Below the pieces are notes generated by a model. That model saw only the letters and a list, made by a program, of their open reading frames with translations, made no database searches and had not been told where the DNA came from. 38,677 nt of DNA, from positions 1 to 38,677 of IMG/VR virus record IMGVR_UViG_3300048587_000158. One strand, given 5' to 3'. Source of the stretch: a virus. This document shows positions 31,076 to 38,677 of the stretch, piece by piece; positions within the stretch are counted from its first letter, which is position 1; the number at the start of each line of letters is the position of its first letter. A program made the translations under genes and the position numbers.

Positions 31076-32004
31076 GCAACGTCAGGCAATTCGTAGCCCG
31101 CGACGCAGTGCGCGAACAGGTGCCGGTTCTCGTCGGCCTGATGGGCGCCAGCGGAAGCGGCAAGACCTACTCCGCGCTCAGGCTCGCGACCGGCATCCAG
31201 CGCATCAGCGGCGGCGACATTGCGTTCATCGACACCGAGAGCCGGCGCGCGCTGCACTACGCCGACCAGTTCCGGTTCAAGCACATCGAGTTCGGCCAGC
31301 CATTCAGCCCGATGGACTACCTCGCGGCCATCGAGTTCGCTCACCAGTCGGGCGCCAAGACCATCGTGGTCGATTCGATGAGCCACGAGCACGAAGGCCC
31401 CGGCGGCGTACTGGAGATGCACGACGTGGAACTGGCGCGGCTCGGCGGTCGCGATTCGGACTCCTTCCGCGCCTGGTCGAAACCGAAGGCGGAGCGCCGA
31501 CGCATGGTCAACAGCATCCTGCAGATCAACGCGAACTTCATCTTCTGCTTCCGCGCGAAGGAGAAGACCAAGCCGGGAAAGGATGCGACCGGCAGGAAGG
31601 CGCTGATCGAGCAAGGGTACATGCCGATCGCTGGGGAGGAGTTCGTGTTTGAGATGACGATGAACGCCCTGCTGATGCCGGGATCGGCTGGCGTGCCAGT
31701 CTGGCAGAGCGAGTTTCCTGGCGAGCGCGCGATGATGAAGCTGCCGCGCCAGTTCGCCGACCTGATGGCCAAGTCCCGGCCGCTCGACGAAGACACCGGG
31801 CAAGCACTGGCCGAGTGGGCGCGCGGGAAGTTGCCAGCGCCGGAGTTGAGCGCCGACGAGATCGACCGCCTCGACCGCATCGAGGCGCGCGGCGCCGAGG
31901 CTGCCGAGATGGGCGAGGATGCCAAGAAAGCGTGGTGGGCATCGCTCGACAAGCGCGACCAGGAGTTGATCAGGGCCCGGCGCAAGCTGGCGAAGGCGGC
32001 ATGA
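31072..32004 (+). CDS. RecA-fold ATPase, Sak4-like (AAA_24), 310 aa
   Basis: Walker A GLMGASGSGKTYSA (Lys31), IAFIDTESRRAL, Walker B-like KTIVVDSMSH, and a C-terminal helical domain with ERRRMVNSILQINANFIFCFRAKEKTK. These are features of phage Sak4-type ssDNA-annealing/RecA-like ATPases. Follows the exonuclease-like gene with one gene between. Exact biochemical role is inference. Confidence 0.75.
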   Translation: MSNVRQFVARDAVREQVPVLVGLMGASGSGKTYSALRLATGIQRISGGDIAFIDTESRRALHYADQFRFKHIEFGQPFSPMDYLAAIEFAHQSGAKTIVVDSMSHEHEGPGGVLEMHDVELARLGGRDSDSFRAWSKPKAERRRMVNSILQINANFIFCFRAKEKTKPGKDATGRKALIEQGYMPIAGEEFVFEMTMNALLMPGSAGVPVWQSEFPGERAMMKLPRQFADLMAKSRPLDEDTGQALAEWARGKLPAPELSADEIDRLDRIEARGAEAAEMGEDAKKAWWASLDKRDQELIRARRKLAKAA

Positions 32005-32005
32005 C

Positions 32006-32284
32006 ATGAACGACGCAGCGAGACAGTTCATGCAAGCCGCGGACGCCATCCAGCACAAGCCGCTGACCGAGGCGCAGTGGGCGGACTCCGTCGAGTTCTA
32101 CCAGCGCGCCAAGTCGCAGACGGACGCGCTGAACGAGTTGATCAAGGCGCACGCCGAGCAGACCGGCAAGACGTCGGCGCAGATCAGGTTTGCGATCAAG
32201 GCGCGCGCAGACAGCAAGGAAGTTGAGGCGCGCGACGATCTGCAGGGGCGGCTTGAACTGCTCGGCGGAGGCGCTGAGTCGTGA
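32006..32284 (+). CDS. Unknown protein, 92 aa
   Basis: NDAARQFMQAADAIQHKPLTEAQWADSVEFYQRAKSQ, helical and charged, C-terminus LQGRLELLGGG. ATG at 32006, one base after the ATPase stop. Not recognised. Confidence 0.55.
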   Translation: MNDAARQFMQAADAIQHKPLTEAQWADSVEFYQRAKSQTDALNELIKAHAEQTGKTSAQIRFAIKARADSKEVEARDDLQGRLELLGGGAES

Positions 32285-32466
32285 CCAATAACCAGCCATG
32301 CCCGTTCTGCGGCTCGCGCACGATTGACGTGAGGCCAGCAGGTTCAGATTGGCGCGAGGCGTATTGCATGGACTGCAGCGCAAGCGCGCCCGATGTGCGA
32401 CTCGGCACGGACCCGATGGAGACGCGAGATCGGGCCATTGCAGAGTGGAATCGGAGGGCAGGATGA
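32281..32466 (+). CDS. Lar-like restriction alleviation protein, 61 aa
   Basis: GTG start overlapping the previous TGA. CPFCG and YCMDCSASAP form a zinc ribbon (four Cys), with the family's C-terminal TRDRAIAEWNRRAG. Lar proteins blunt type I restriction. Size and motif fit well. Confidence 0.75.
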   Translation: MTNNQPCPFCGSRTIDVRPAGSDWREAYCMDCSASAPDVRLGTDPMETRDRAIAEWNRRAG

Positions 32467-33122
32467 GCCGCCGATTCTGGACCGACGCCGAGCGCGACCA
32501 GTTGCGCACGCTCTACCCGGACCACAGCGCCGCCGAGTGCGCGGAGGCGATTGGACGATCGACCAGGTCGATCATCAACCAGGTCAAGTTGCTGGGCCTG
32601 CGCAAGTCGACCGAGTGGATCGCCCGGCGAGCGCGGGAGCGGTCACAAGAGCCCGCGCACGGCGGTCGATCACACCGGTTCGAGAAAGGCTTCACGCCGT
32701 GGAACAAGGGCAAGCCGCACCCGCCATCGGGTCGCGCCGCCGAGACCCAGTTCAAGCCCGGCCGCCCCGCGCACGAGGCGAGCAACTGGCTACCCATCGG
32801 AAGCGAGCGCATCAACGCAGACGGCCACCTCGAACGCAAGACCACCGACGACCCCGGCATCGTCCCGGCCCGCCGCTGGGTCGGCGTGCACCGCCTGGTG
32901 TGGGAAGCCGCACACGGCCCGATACCGCCCGGAATGATCGTGGTGTTCAAGCCCGGCATGCGCACCACCAGCGACGCCGAGATCACCGTCGAACGCCTCG
33001 AACTCATCAGCCGCGCTTACAACATGAAGCGCAACAGCATCCACAACTACCCCAAGCCCATCAAGTCCCTGATCAGGGCAGTCGGCCGCGCCCAGCGCGC
33101 ATTGGAGAACCGCAGTGAATGA
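32463..33122 (+). CDS. HNH-type protein with degenerate active site, 219 aa
   Basis: ATG at 32463. N-terminal HTH/SANT-like domain (RRFWTDAERDQLRTLYPDHSAAEC), PWNKGKPHPPSG, and an HNH-like segment VHRLVWEAAHGPIPPGM followed by VVFKPG where the usual His-His is expected, then LELISRAYNMKRNS. It may bind DNA without cutting. Overlaps the next GTG. Confidence 0.7.
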   Translation: MSRRFWTDAERDQLRTLYPDHSAAECAEAIGRSTRSIINQVKLLGLRKSTEWIARRARERSQEPAHGGRSHRFEKGFTPWNKGKPHPPSGRAAETQFKPGRPAHEASNWLPIGSERINADGHLERKTTDDPGIVPARRWVGVHRLVWEAAHGPIPPGMIVVFKPGMRTTSDAEITVERLELISRAYNMKRNSIHNYPKPIKSLIRAVGRAQRALENRSE

Positions 33123-33360
33123 CAACACCATCGACGGGCTACGCGCCCGCCTGTTCGATTTGATCGGCAGCCTGTCCGATCCGACCGCCAAAGTAGACCT
33201 CGACCGCGCCCGCCTGATGATCGACGCCGCGCGGACCATCACCGAGACCGCCAAGGCAGAGACCGACCGCATCCGCGTTGTGGGCAGGCCGGCAGATACC
33301 GGGTTCATTCCGGTCGTGGCTGCGCCGGTGGCGGTGCCGAAGATCGGGGTGGCGCGATGA
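33115..33360 (+). CDS. Unknown protein, 81 aa
   Basis: GTG at 33115. Helical N-terminus (DGLRARLFDLIGSLSD, DLDRARLMIDAARTI), then a proline-rich C-terminus VVAAPVAVPKIG. Not recognised. Confidence 0.55.
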   Translation: MNDNTIDGLRARLFDLIGSLSDPTAKVDLDRARLMIDAARTITETAKAETDRIRVVGRPADTGFIPVVAAPVAVPKIGVAR

Positions 33361-33668
33361 GTGTCAATCGCACATACCACATGAGTATGAGCGTCCGCGG
33401 CGCGATTCGAAACACGATGGAGCTGCGCAAGAACGCCAAGACCTACATGACCAACGCCAACGGGCGCCCGTTGTCGAGAGACCAGGCCGTGTCCGCACTC
33501 ATGGATGAGCTGTCCAAGGGGCACGAAGTAATCCCGCTGTCGGATTGCTGCGGCAACCCGTGCAAGAACGCGCACCTTGGCTGCACGGGGTTTCTCTACA
33601 AGCAAAACGACGATGGTAAAAGCGGTTGCCCTGGGTATCCGACGCCGGCTGCTGAGGTGACGCCATGA
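33357..33668 (+). CDS. Cys-rich protein, 103 aa
   Basis: SMSVRGAIRNTMELRKNAKTYM, then DCCGNPCKNAHLGCTGFL with five Cys and one later (SGCPGYPT). Looks zinc-binding. Not recognised. Confidence 0.6.
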   Translation: MSVNRTYHMSMSVRGAIRNTMELRKNAKTYMTNANGRPLSRDQAVSALMDELSKGHEVIPLSDCCGNPCKNAHLGCTGFLYKQNDDGKSGCPGYPTPAAEVTP

Positions 33669-33850
33669 CCGACAAAATCACCCTGCAGGTCAACACCAAC
33701 GGTGCGTGGAAGAACGTCGCCGACTTCGACCTAACCCGTTACGCTGAGGTCGTAGCGGCGGTTGATAAGCTGGCTTTTGCGATCGGAACGCATGCGCGCT
33801 GGTGTTTGCTGTACGCCAATGGCACGCGTGAATGGTTGAGGGCGGGATGA
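33665..33850 (+). CDS. Unknown protein, 61 aa
   Basis: TDKITLQVNTNGAWKNVADFD, then AVDKLAFAIGTHARWCLLYANGTREWL. Beta/helix small protein; ATGA overlap. Not recognised. Confidence 0.55.
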   Translation: MTDKITLQVNTNGAWKNVADFDLTRYAEVVAAVDKLAFAIGTHARWCLLYANGTREWLRAG

Positions 33851-34239
33851 TGATTGCTGCCGCCCAGCAGCTCGACATGTTCGCTGCGCCACCCATCGTA
33901 CCGCCGTTGCCGATTGCTCGAGCCCACCCGTTCAACCATCGGGCGTTCGACATGAGCGACTGCCACCGGGAGCGTCACGACCTTGGCGACGGCGTCGTGG
34001 TCACGCTGATGATTGCCCGCTGCGCCGACGGCCTGCTACGCGGCACTGCCGGCTATACCAGCAAGACTGGCGGCATTGGCGGCCCGGTGTTTGACAGCGA
34101 CTTCGCGACAGACAGCTTTCACGGTGCCAGGGTTCACGCCCTGCTGCGCCTGCGTATCCGAGTGCGCAGCGCCGGCCACGAGAAGATCCTGAAAAAGATC
34201 GAGTCCATCCCGCTGGATTTCTGGAGTGCGCAGAAATGA
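33847..34239 (+). CDS. Unknown protein, 130 aa
   Basis: ATG at 33847 overlaps the stop; a longer frame to 33832 is not preferred. MIAAAQQLDMFAAPPIVPPLP has a DMF-containing start like a beta-clamp binding peptide (QLDMF). C-terminus is basic: RLRIRVRSAGHEKILKKIE. The clamp-binding idea is speculative. Confidence 0.5.
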   Translation: MMIAAAQQLDMFAAPPIVPPLPIARAHPFNHRAFDMSDCHRERHDLGDGVVVTLMIARCADGLLRGTAGYTSKTGGIGGPVFDSDFATDSFHGARVHALLRLRIRVRSAGHEKILKKIESIPLDFWSAQK

Positions 34240-34682
34240 CCTTCACCGTCTCCCTCAACGGCAAAGACGTCCTGGTGTCGCACCCATCCTCACCCGAGCC
34301 AAAGGTGCTGCCAGGCTGGACATGGCACGCCGAGCTTGTGCGGCAACTGATCGACGAGCGGGAGGAGTTGATAGCCAAACTTTCGTCTGCCTGCGATGTC
34401 ATCTGCGACCTTGGCGGCGAGTTTCGCGAGCCGGATATGGATGAGGCGCGGAGGCGAGCGGAGGATGCAGAGCGGTATCGGTGGCTTCGTCGACGTGTGC
34501 GACTTGCGAGCCAGCAGATGATGTCAGGCGCAATTAAACAGTGGTTGACAGTGCGCCTTGCATATTCTGCGGTGGATCGAACTGACGACCCGGCAGACTC
34601 GTACCTATCTCAGGATCGTTTTGACCGTGACTGCGCCGATCTCGACGCAGCAATCGACGCAGCCCGCAAGGTGACGTCATGA
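34236..34682 (+). CDS. Accessory protein with AEDAERYRWLR motif, 148 aa
   Basis: N-terminal NGKDVLVSHPSSPEPKV, WHAELVRQLIDEREELI, then RRAEDAERYRWLRRRVRL, a motif common in phage accessory genes, and a C-terminal DLDAAIDAARK. Function unknown. Confidence 0.55.
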   Translation: MTFTVSLNGKDVLVSHPSSPEPKVLPGWTWHAELVRQLIDEREELIAKLSSACDVICDLGGEFREPDMDEARRRAEDAERYRWLRRRVRLASQQMMSGAIKQWLTVRLAYSAVDRTDDPADSYLSQDRFDRDCADLDAAIDAARKVTS

Positions 34683-34930
34683 CCCCAATCGACAAAATCC
34701 GCGCGTGTATCTACGCGATCAACCCGGCAAAAGAAGATGAAGCCCTCGCCGCCCTCGCCGAACTCGAAACGGAGTTGGTTGAATTGCGTGCCTTCAAGGC
34801 TGCGATTGATGCGGCGCCGACGGTGGCTTGGCTCAGCGTTGATTGCATCGGAGAGCGGTATCTGTGCTTTTCGCTACCTGTCGATAACAGCCCAGTTACT
34901 GAACTCATCGCCAGACCGGAGGCGAAATGA
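34679..34930 (+). CDS. Accessory protein, 83 aa
   Basis: PIDKIRACIYAINPAKEDEALAAL..., VELRAFKAAIDAAPTVAWL. Same AAIDAAPTVAW style as nearby genes. Not recognised. Confidence 0.5.
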   Translation: MTPIDKIRACIYAINPAKEDEALAALAELETELVELRAFKAAIDAAPTVAWLSVDCIGERYLCFSLPVDNSPVTELIARPEAK

Positions 34931-35655
34931 ACGAGCGATGGGCAGTTGAAGGCGACACCGGCGCAGAATTGACCGTGCGTGCGCCAAACGGTTTTGCTGT
35001 CGAGCTAGACGCAAACTCGACCGATCCGCGCGAGCGATTCGCTTACTTCGCCATCCGCCAACTCCTCTCCGACCTCGCCGAGCGCGATGCTGTTATCGCC
35101 GCTTGCGCTCAGACTGTAGGCGCCAGCGTCACGGCAGATTGCTCGGCGGATTTTCGGGCGATGCTGCCGGATGAGATCAAGGCGGCAGTCGCCGAGCGCG
35201 ATGCTGTAATCGCCGACTATCGCGACGAGTTCGCCGGACTGTGTCACACGCTATCAGTCGGCAGCGAGGGGCGACCAGAAATGACGGCAAGCGATTGGCG
35301 CAAGCGGGTTGATCATGGCATCGATATGCTCATCGGGCCGCTGCAACAGATGATCGCCGAACGCGATGCGCGGATAGTCGCCATCAAGGCTGCGCTGGAC
35401 AGAGAGGCTGCTGGGTGGGAGCACAAGTACGACGGCGCACAAGAGAGAGCCGAGCGCGCCGAAGCTGAACTGGCGCGGCTGCGAGGGCAGGAGCCGGTGG
35501 CGTGGATGTGGAACGACGAACTTGGCTGCCACCGCGCCTTGGCTGGATCGAAGAAACCGATATGGCTTGAGTCTTCAGCGTCCGCTGAATACATCAGGCA
35601 GGCAAATCTACGGCCACTCTACGCAGAGCCTATGCCGGCGAAGGAGGCGAAGTGA
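34927..35655 (+). CDS. Accessory coiled-coil protein, 242 aa
   Basis: Three similar segments: LAERDAVIAACAQ, VAERDAVIADYRD and IAERDARIVAIKA, with coiled-coil character in between. C-terminal domain GQEPVAWMWNDELGCH...LRPLYAEPMP resembles a common phage accessory end. Function unknown. Confidence 0.55.
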   Translation: MNERWAVEGDTGAELTVRAPNGFAVELDANSTDPRERFAYFAIRQLLSDLAERDAVIAACAQTVGASVTADCSADFRAMLPDEIKAAVAERDAVIADYRDEFAGLCHTLSVGSEGRPEMTASDWRKRVDHGIDMLIGPLQQMIAERDARIVAIKAALDREAAGWEHKYDGAQERAERAEAELARLRGQEPVAWMWNDELGCHRALAGSKKPIWLESSASAEYIRQANLRPLYAEPMPAKEAK

Positions 35656-36074
35656 TTATCAACGGTAAGGAATGGCGACTGGTGCCAGTTGAGGCGACGA
35701 AAGAAATGCTGCGCGCCTGTGAAGACAAGCACTCTGACCGGTACGTCGCGCTCGGAACCGCCCTTGATTACTACACGGAAATGATCGCCGCCGCACCCGC
35801 GCCGCCGGTTGTCGATGTGACGGATGACGTGGCTCGGCAAATTGCGAACGAATACTACGGCGGCGCTCCAGTTAACGCGCCGGAAGTCGCCGGTCAGCAC
35901 ATGATCGCCGCCGTCCAATCCATCCTCGGCCCAACGCTCGGCATGATCTCGCGCGAGGAACATGCGGCAGCGGTGGAGGCGGCGTATCGGGAGGCGCAGG
36001 AAATCGACGGATCGTTGTCGGACGAGCACTGGCTCAACAGCAAGGCACGCAAGCGACTGGAGGGTGGGCGATGA
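35652..36074 (+). CDS. Accessory protein, 140 aa
   Basis: GTG at 35652. NGKEWRLVPVEATKEMLRAC, YYTEMIAAAPAPPVVDVTDDVA, HMIAAVQSILGP. Shares the W-x-LVPVE start with other phage accessory proteins. Not recognised. Confidence 0.5.
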   Translation: MIINGKEWRLVPVEATKEMLRACEDKHSDRYVALGTALDYYTEMIAAAPAPPVVDVTDDVARQIANEYYGGAPVNAPEVAGQHMIAAVQSILGPTLGMISREEHAAAVEAAYREAQEIDGSLSDEHWLNSKARKRLEGGR

Positions 36075-36481
36075 GCCTGACGACGCTTGAACAAATGGCG
36101 ATGCTAGACGGCGACGAGTACCTGCGATTTGCCGACGTCCGCAAAATCGCCGCCCTCGCCGACGCCGAAATCGCCGCGCTTCGATCTCAGTTGGCCCGCG
36201 AACTCGAAACCAACGCCGCACTGCGCCGCGACCTCACCAACCCGCCGCCAGACGTGCAAGAGGCTGCGCTCAAACGGTGCGGGCATTTCGAGATTGTCGA
36301 TAGGCTGCGTGCCGAGTGCAATCAGTGGCGCGAAGAACTGAGGATTTATCGCGAGACTGAGAGCGCGGATACGGAGCGGCTCGACTGGTTGTTGCGCTGG
36401 CTGGCCGATCCGGTGAACTGCCGGAACATCCGGTTTGATCGGGCGATGATTGATGCGGAAATCTGGGCGCGCCATGACTGA
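36071..36481 (+). CDS. Accessory protein, 136 aa
   Basis: LTTLEQMAMLDGDEYLRFADV, AEIAALRSQLARELETNAAL coiled coil, SADTERLDWLLRWLADP and FDRAMIDAEIW. A modular small accessory protein; function unknown. Confidence 0.5.
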   Translation: MSLTTLEQMAMLDGDEYLRFADVRKIAALADAEIAALRSQLARELETNAALRRDLTNPPPDVQEAALKRCGHFEIVDRLRAECNQWREELRIYRETESADTERLDWLLRWLADPVNCRNIRFDRAMIDAEIWARHD

Positions 36482-36680
36482 CCATATTGCCGACGCCAGC
36501 AAAATGGTTGCCGCCCGCCTGCGATGGCTGGCGTATCAGATGCGCACCGTGGCAGCGCAGATGCTGGCGCTACAGGCCGGCGAGCACATCGACGCGCACG
36601 CGGCGGAGATGCAGGGCGCGGCGCGGATTGCGGACGGGTGGGCGGATGGGATTGAAGTGGAGGATGGCGGCAATGGGTGA
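36474..36680 (+). CDS. Small helical protein, 68 aa
   Basis: ATG at 36474 overlaps the previous stop by 8 nt. TDHIADASKMVAARLRWLAYQMRTVAAQMLALQ; one long amphipathic helix. Not recognised. Confidence 0.5.
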   Translation: MTDHIADASKMVAARLRWLAYQMRTVAAQMLALQAGEHIDAHAAEMQGAARIADGWADGIEVEDGGNG

Positions 36681-36686
36681 GGTGCC

Positions 36687-36899
36687 GTGAGCATCTGGCT
36701 TACCGCCGACGAGGTCGCCGAGCTGACCGGCCGCGTGCGCCACAAGGTGCAGGCGCGCAAGCTGGCGGAACTCGGCGTGCCGTTCCGCCTAAACGCTCAG
36801 GGGCGCCCACTGGTCGAGCGCGCTACGGTGCTGACAGCCGAGCCGCGTCCGGCGCAAACTGTCGCGCCCCGATGGGATCGCCTGCGCCGCGCAGCATGA
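36687..36899 (+). CDS. DUF4224 protein (excisionase-position), 70 aa
   Basis: GTG at 36687. LTADEVAELTGRVRHKVQARKLAELGVPFRLNAQGRPLVE, the DUF4224 pattern. Directly upstream of the integrase, a usual place for an excisionase/recombination directionality factor. Confidence 0.75.
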   Translation: MSIWLTADEVAELTGRVRHKVQARKLAELGVPFRLNAQGRPLVERATVLTAEPRPAQTVAPRWDRLRRAA

Positions 36900-36900
36900 C

Positions 36901-37920
36901 ATGGGACGCCGCCGCTCCAAGCTTTGCCACTTGCCGCCGCGCATGCAGCCTCGCCACGGCGCGTACTACCATGTGGCGACGCTCGAAGGCCGGCAGAAGT
37001 GGACGCGCCTGGCGCCGATCAGCGACTACGGCGAGGCCTTGCGGCGCTGGGCAGAGATCGAGGGGACGGACAAGCGGCAGGGCGATACTGTTGCCGAGGC
37101 GGTGCACAGCTACCTCGGCGCGTTTGCCGAGCAGGTCAAGGCCGGCGAGCGGTCAGCGAAGACCCTGACCGGCTACCAGGCGTCATCCGTCATGCTGCTG
37201 GGCGTACTCGGCGATATGCCGCTGATCCGCGTCACCGATCAAGATGTGCGCCGGTACCGGAGTGGCCGCGCCAATGCTGACGGCAAGCCTGCGCCGATTG
37301 CAGCAAACCGCGAGCTGGCTCTGCTCAGCGCGTCCTACGGGCACGCCGCCGAGCTTGGCTGGATCGCCGCCGCCGTGAACCCGTGCAGGCATGTGAAGCG
37401 CAACCAGGAGCGCGCGCGAACGCGCTACGTGACCGACGCAGAGATGACTCGCGTGCTGGCGTCAGCGTCGCCTACGATGCGCGCGGCGATCACGATCAGC
37501 GCGAGCACTGGCATGCGGATGACCGACCTGCTCAAGTTACGGCTGTCGGATCTGACCGACGACGGCATCGCGATCAAGGCGAGCAAGACGGGCAAGGGGA
37601 TGGTCTACGAGTGGACCGATGTACTGCGCGCGGCCGTCGAAATTGCGAAGGCGGCGAAGCATGGTCATGCCGTGCGCAGTCTGTACCTGTTCCCTGGCCG
37701 CGAGCCCGGCAGGCACATGACGATGGACGGCTGGGAGTCGAACTGGGCGCGGCTGCGGGAGAAGGCCGGAGTGCCCGACCTGCAGTGGCGAGATTGGAGG
37801 CGAAAGGCTGGCAGCGATACAACGCTGGCGCATGCCGTCGAGCTGCTCGATCACAGCGATGGGCGCACCACGAAGCGGCACTATCGGGCGGGAATTAACC
37901 GAGTCAAACCGGTGCGATAG
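36901..37920 (+). CDS. int: Tyrosine integrase, 339 aa
   Basis: Arm-binding N-terminal region (RRSKLCHLPPRMQPRH), core-binding region, and a catalytic domain with Arg206 (STGMRMTDLL), Lys229 (SKTGKG), WRRKAGSD in the place of HxxR (Arg300 region), His318 (LLDHSD) and nucleophile Tyr328 (RHYRAG). Integrates at the tRNA-Thr-like attP just downstream. Confidence 0.92.
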   Translation: MGRRRSKLCHLPPRMQPRHGAYYHVATLEGRQKWTRLAPISDYGEALRRWAEIEGTDKRQGDTVAEAVHSYLGAFAEQVKAGERSAKTLTGYQASSVMLLGVLGDMPLIRVTDQDVRRYRSGRANADGKPAPIAANRELALLSASYGHAAELGWIAAAVNPCRHVKRNQERARTRYVTDAEMTRVLASASPTMRAAITISASTGMRMTDLLKLRLSDLTDDGIAIKASKTGKGMVYEWTDVLRAAVEIAKAAKHGHAVRSLYLFPGREPGRHMTMDGWESNWARLREKAGVPDLQWRDWRRKAGSDTTLAHAVELLDHSDGRTTKRHYRAGINRVKPVR

Positions 37921-38170
37921 TGGACAGCACCACGAATAGTGGACAAGGCGCGGACGTCCAGACTTCCGAAAAACGCGCAAAGCCATTGATTTCACTGGTG
38001 CCGGCGATAGGACTTGAACCTACAACCTACTGATTACAAATCGAGTTCCGAGATACGGCGCATGCTGCTGATTACCATGGCGTTTCCGGGCACCCCAACT
38101 GTCCACTACTCGGCAAAACCACCGCGCGCAAGCCGTTGATTTTGCTATGTGCGAAAAACCGTAGTGGACA
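37918..38170 (+). other. attP: tRNA-Thr(TGT) 3' segment with flanking arm repeats
   Basis: Core 37996-38042: on the minus strand a 47-nt 3' segment of a tRNA-Thr(TGT), TTTGTAA loop through GGTTCAAGTCC and the 3' CGCCGGCACCA. The 5' half is absent. Four 9-bp TAGTGGACA repeats flank it: 37918-37926 (overlaps the int stop), 37937-37945, inverted at 38100-38108, and 38162-38170. An imperfect direct repeat CGCGCAA(A)GCCRTTGATTT lies at 37974-37992 and 38125-38142. These look like arm-type sites. Confidence 0.75.
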
Positions 38171-38171
38171 G

Positions 38172-38677
38172 CTACATCAACTCATCCACCCGCACCCCAG
38201 CCCACTGGTACAAATCCCCGCCCAGGTGTTCGATGCGCCCTGGGTCGACCATGTGGCCGTAGATGCCCAGGCGGTGGATGACGTGGGTCGACTGCACGCC
38301 GGCAGCATCGAGCGTGCGCGGGAACAGGGCGATGGGCTCGGTGGTGCCGATGCGGTACAGCAGCTGCTGGATGTCGAGGACGGTCGCGTCGTCTTCATCG
38401 CCGAACGCCCAGACGAACGGGACGTGGATCGCGCGGCCCTCGAAGCTGCGGTAGCGCTGTCGACGCCGCGGGTAACCTTGCCCGCCGACGCTGCGACCGA
38501 GCGTGCCGGGGTCGACGACGGCCATCGACCAGGTGGCCTCGATGCCATCAGGCGGCGCCCAAACTGGCCCCGCCCACAGCGCCCCAGCCGTTACCGTCAG
38601 CGTACCGCCGCCGGACCCGAACGTGGCTGTCACAGATATCCGCACATGGGTCGCCTGCACTTCCTCGTCGAGCAGCC
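38172..38677 (-). CDS. Tail hub-like virion protein, C-terminal part (continues from position 1)
   Basis: Stop TAG at 38174-38172; the frame is open to 38677 and continues at position 1 upstream. Reads VTATFGSGGGTLTVTAG, PVWAPPDGIEATWSM, AFGDEDDATVLDI, and VIHRLGIYGHMVDPGRIEH, the beta-rich end of the 706-aa tail protein. The GTG at 38660 is not a start but an internal Val in the joined frame. Convergent with int, with attP between. Confidence 0.8.
   Translation of the reverse strand, partial: LLDEEVQATHVRISVTATFGSGGGTLTVTAGALWAGPVWAPPDGIEATWSMAVVDPGTLGRSVGGQGYPRRRQRYRSFEGRAIHVPFVWAFGDEDDATVLDIQQLLYRIGTTEPIALFPRTLDAAGVQSTHVIHRLGIYGHMVDPGRIEHLGGDLYQWAGVRVDELM

Noticed and set aside
38009-38030. 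CCTACAACCTAC near attP as an operator
   Set aside because: It is explained by the tRNA T-arm sequence and lacks the 15-bp dyad of the operators.
37996-38042. Functional tRNA-Thr gene
   Set aside because: Only the anticodon loop to the 3' CCA is present; the 5' half does not pair (CTCGA where ACTGA is needed). It is an att core, not a gene.
1-38677. CRISPR arrays, rRNA genes, insertion sequences
   Set aside because: No regularly spaced repeats, no rRNA-like segments and no transposase or terminal inverted repeats were seen.

Overview
The window reads as the complete genome of a temperate siphovirus (lambda/HK97-type) in circular form, 38,677 bp, with a high-GC host that is probably a Gram-negative proteobacterium: it carries a two-part spanin, a Lar-like protein and a tRNA-Thr-derived attachment site. 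Two signs argue that the ends are joined. The large tail gene on the minus strand runs off position 1 and continues in the same frame from position 38677. A single intact attP lies beside the integrase instead of two att sites at the ends.

Layout. Minus strand, 1-23738 (late genes, transcribed right to left): an exported protein and small membrane proteins, CHAP-like endolysin, i-spanin/o-spanin, HNH nuclease, terminase small and large subunits, portal, prohead protease, major capsid protein, a sugar/nucleotide-modification cassette (two tandem copies of a two-gene unit, a methyltransferase, two glycosyltransferase-like proteins), a second tail-tube-like protein, head-tail connectors, tail terminator, tail tube, tail assembly chaperones, tape measure, a discoidin-like probable receptor-binding protein, and a 706-aa tail hub-like protein that crosses the ends of the window. 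Minus strand, 23833-28021 (early right operon): Cro-like repressor, small proteins, DUF1376 replication initiator with an iteron-like origin inside it, DnaB-like helicase, RusA resolvase and a probable late antiterminator next to a terminator. Plus strand, 28107-37920: a short CI-like repressor, a repressor-controlled promoter, an HTH protein, a PD-(D/E)XK exonuclease-like protein and a RecA-fold ATPase (recombination), many small accessory genes, a DUF4224 protein and the tyrosine integrase, then attP.

The most notable items are: a class-3-type intein with a LAGLIDADG endonuclease domain inside the terminase ATPase P-loop; a duplicated two-gene unit whose second gene has no usable start codon in either copy and can only be reached by a -1 frameshift (one copy has a C CCT TTG slippery heptamer); matched double operators at the two early promoters; a repeat-rich origin candidate within the replication gene; and attP arm repeats. 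Almost every gene junction on both strands is a 1-8 nt overlap (ATGA, GTGA, TTGA, TGATG), so translational coupling is pervasive.
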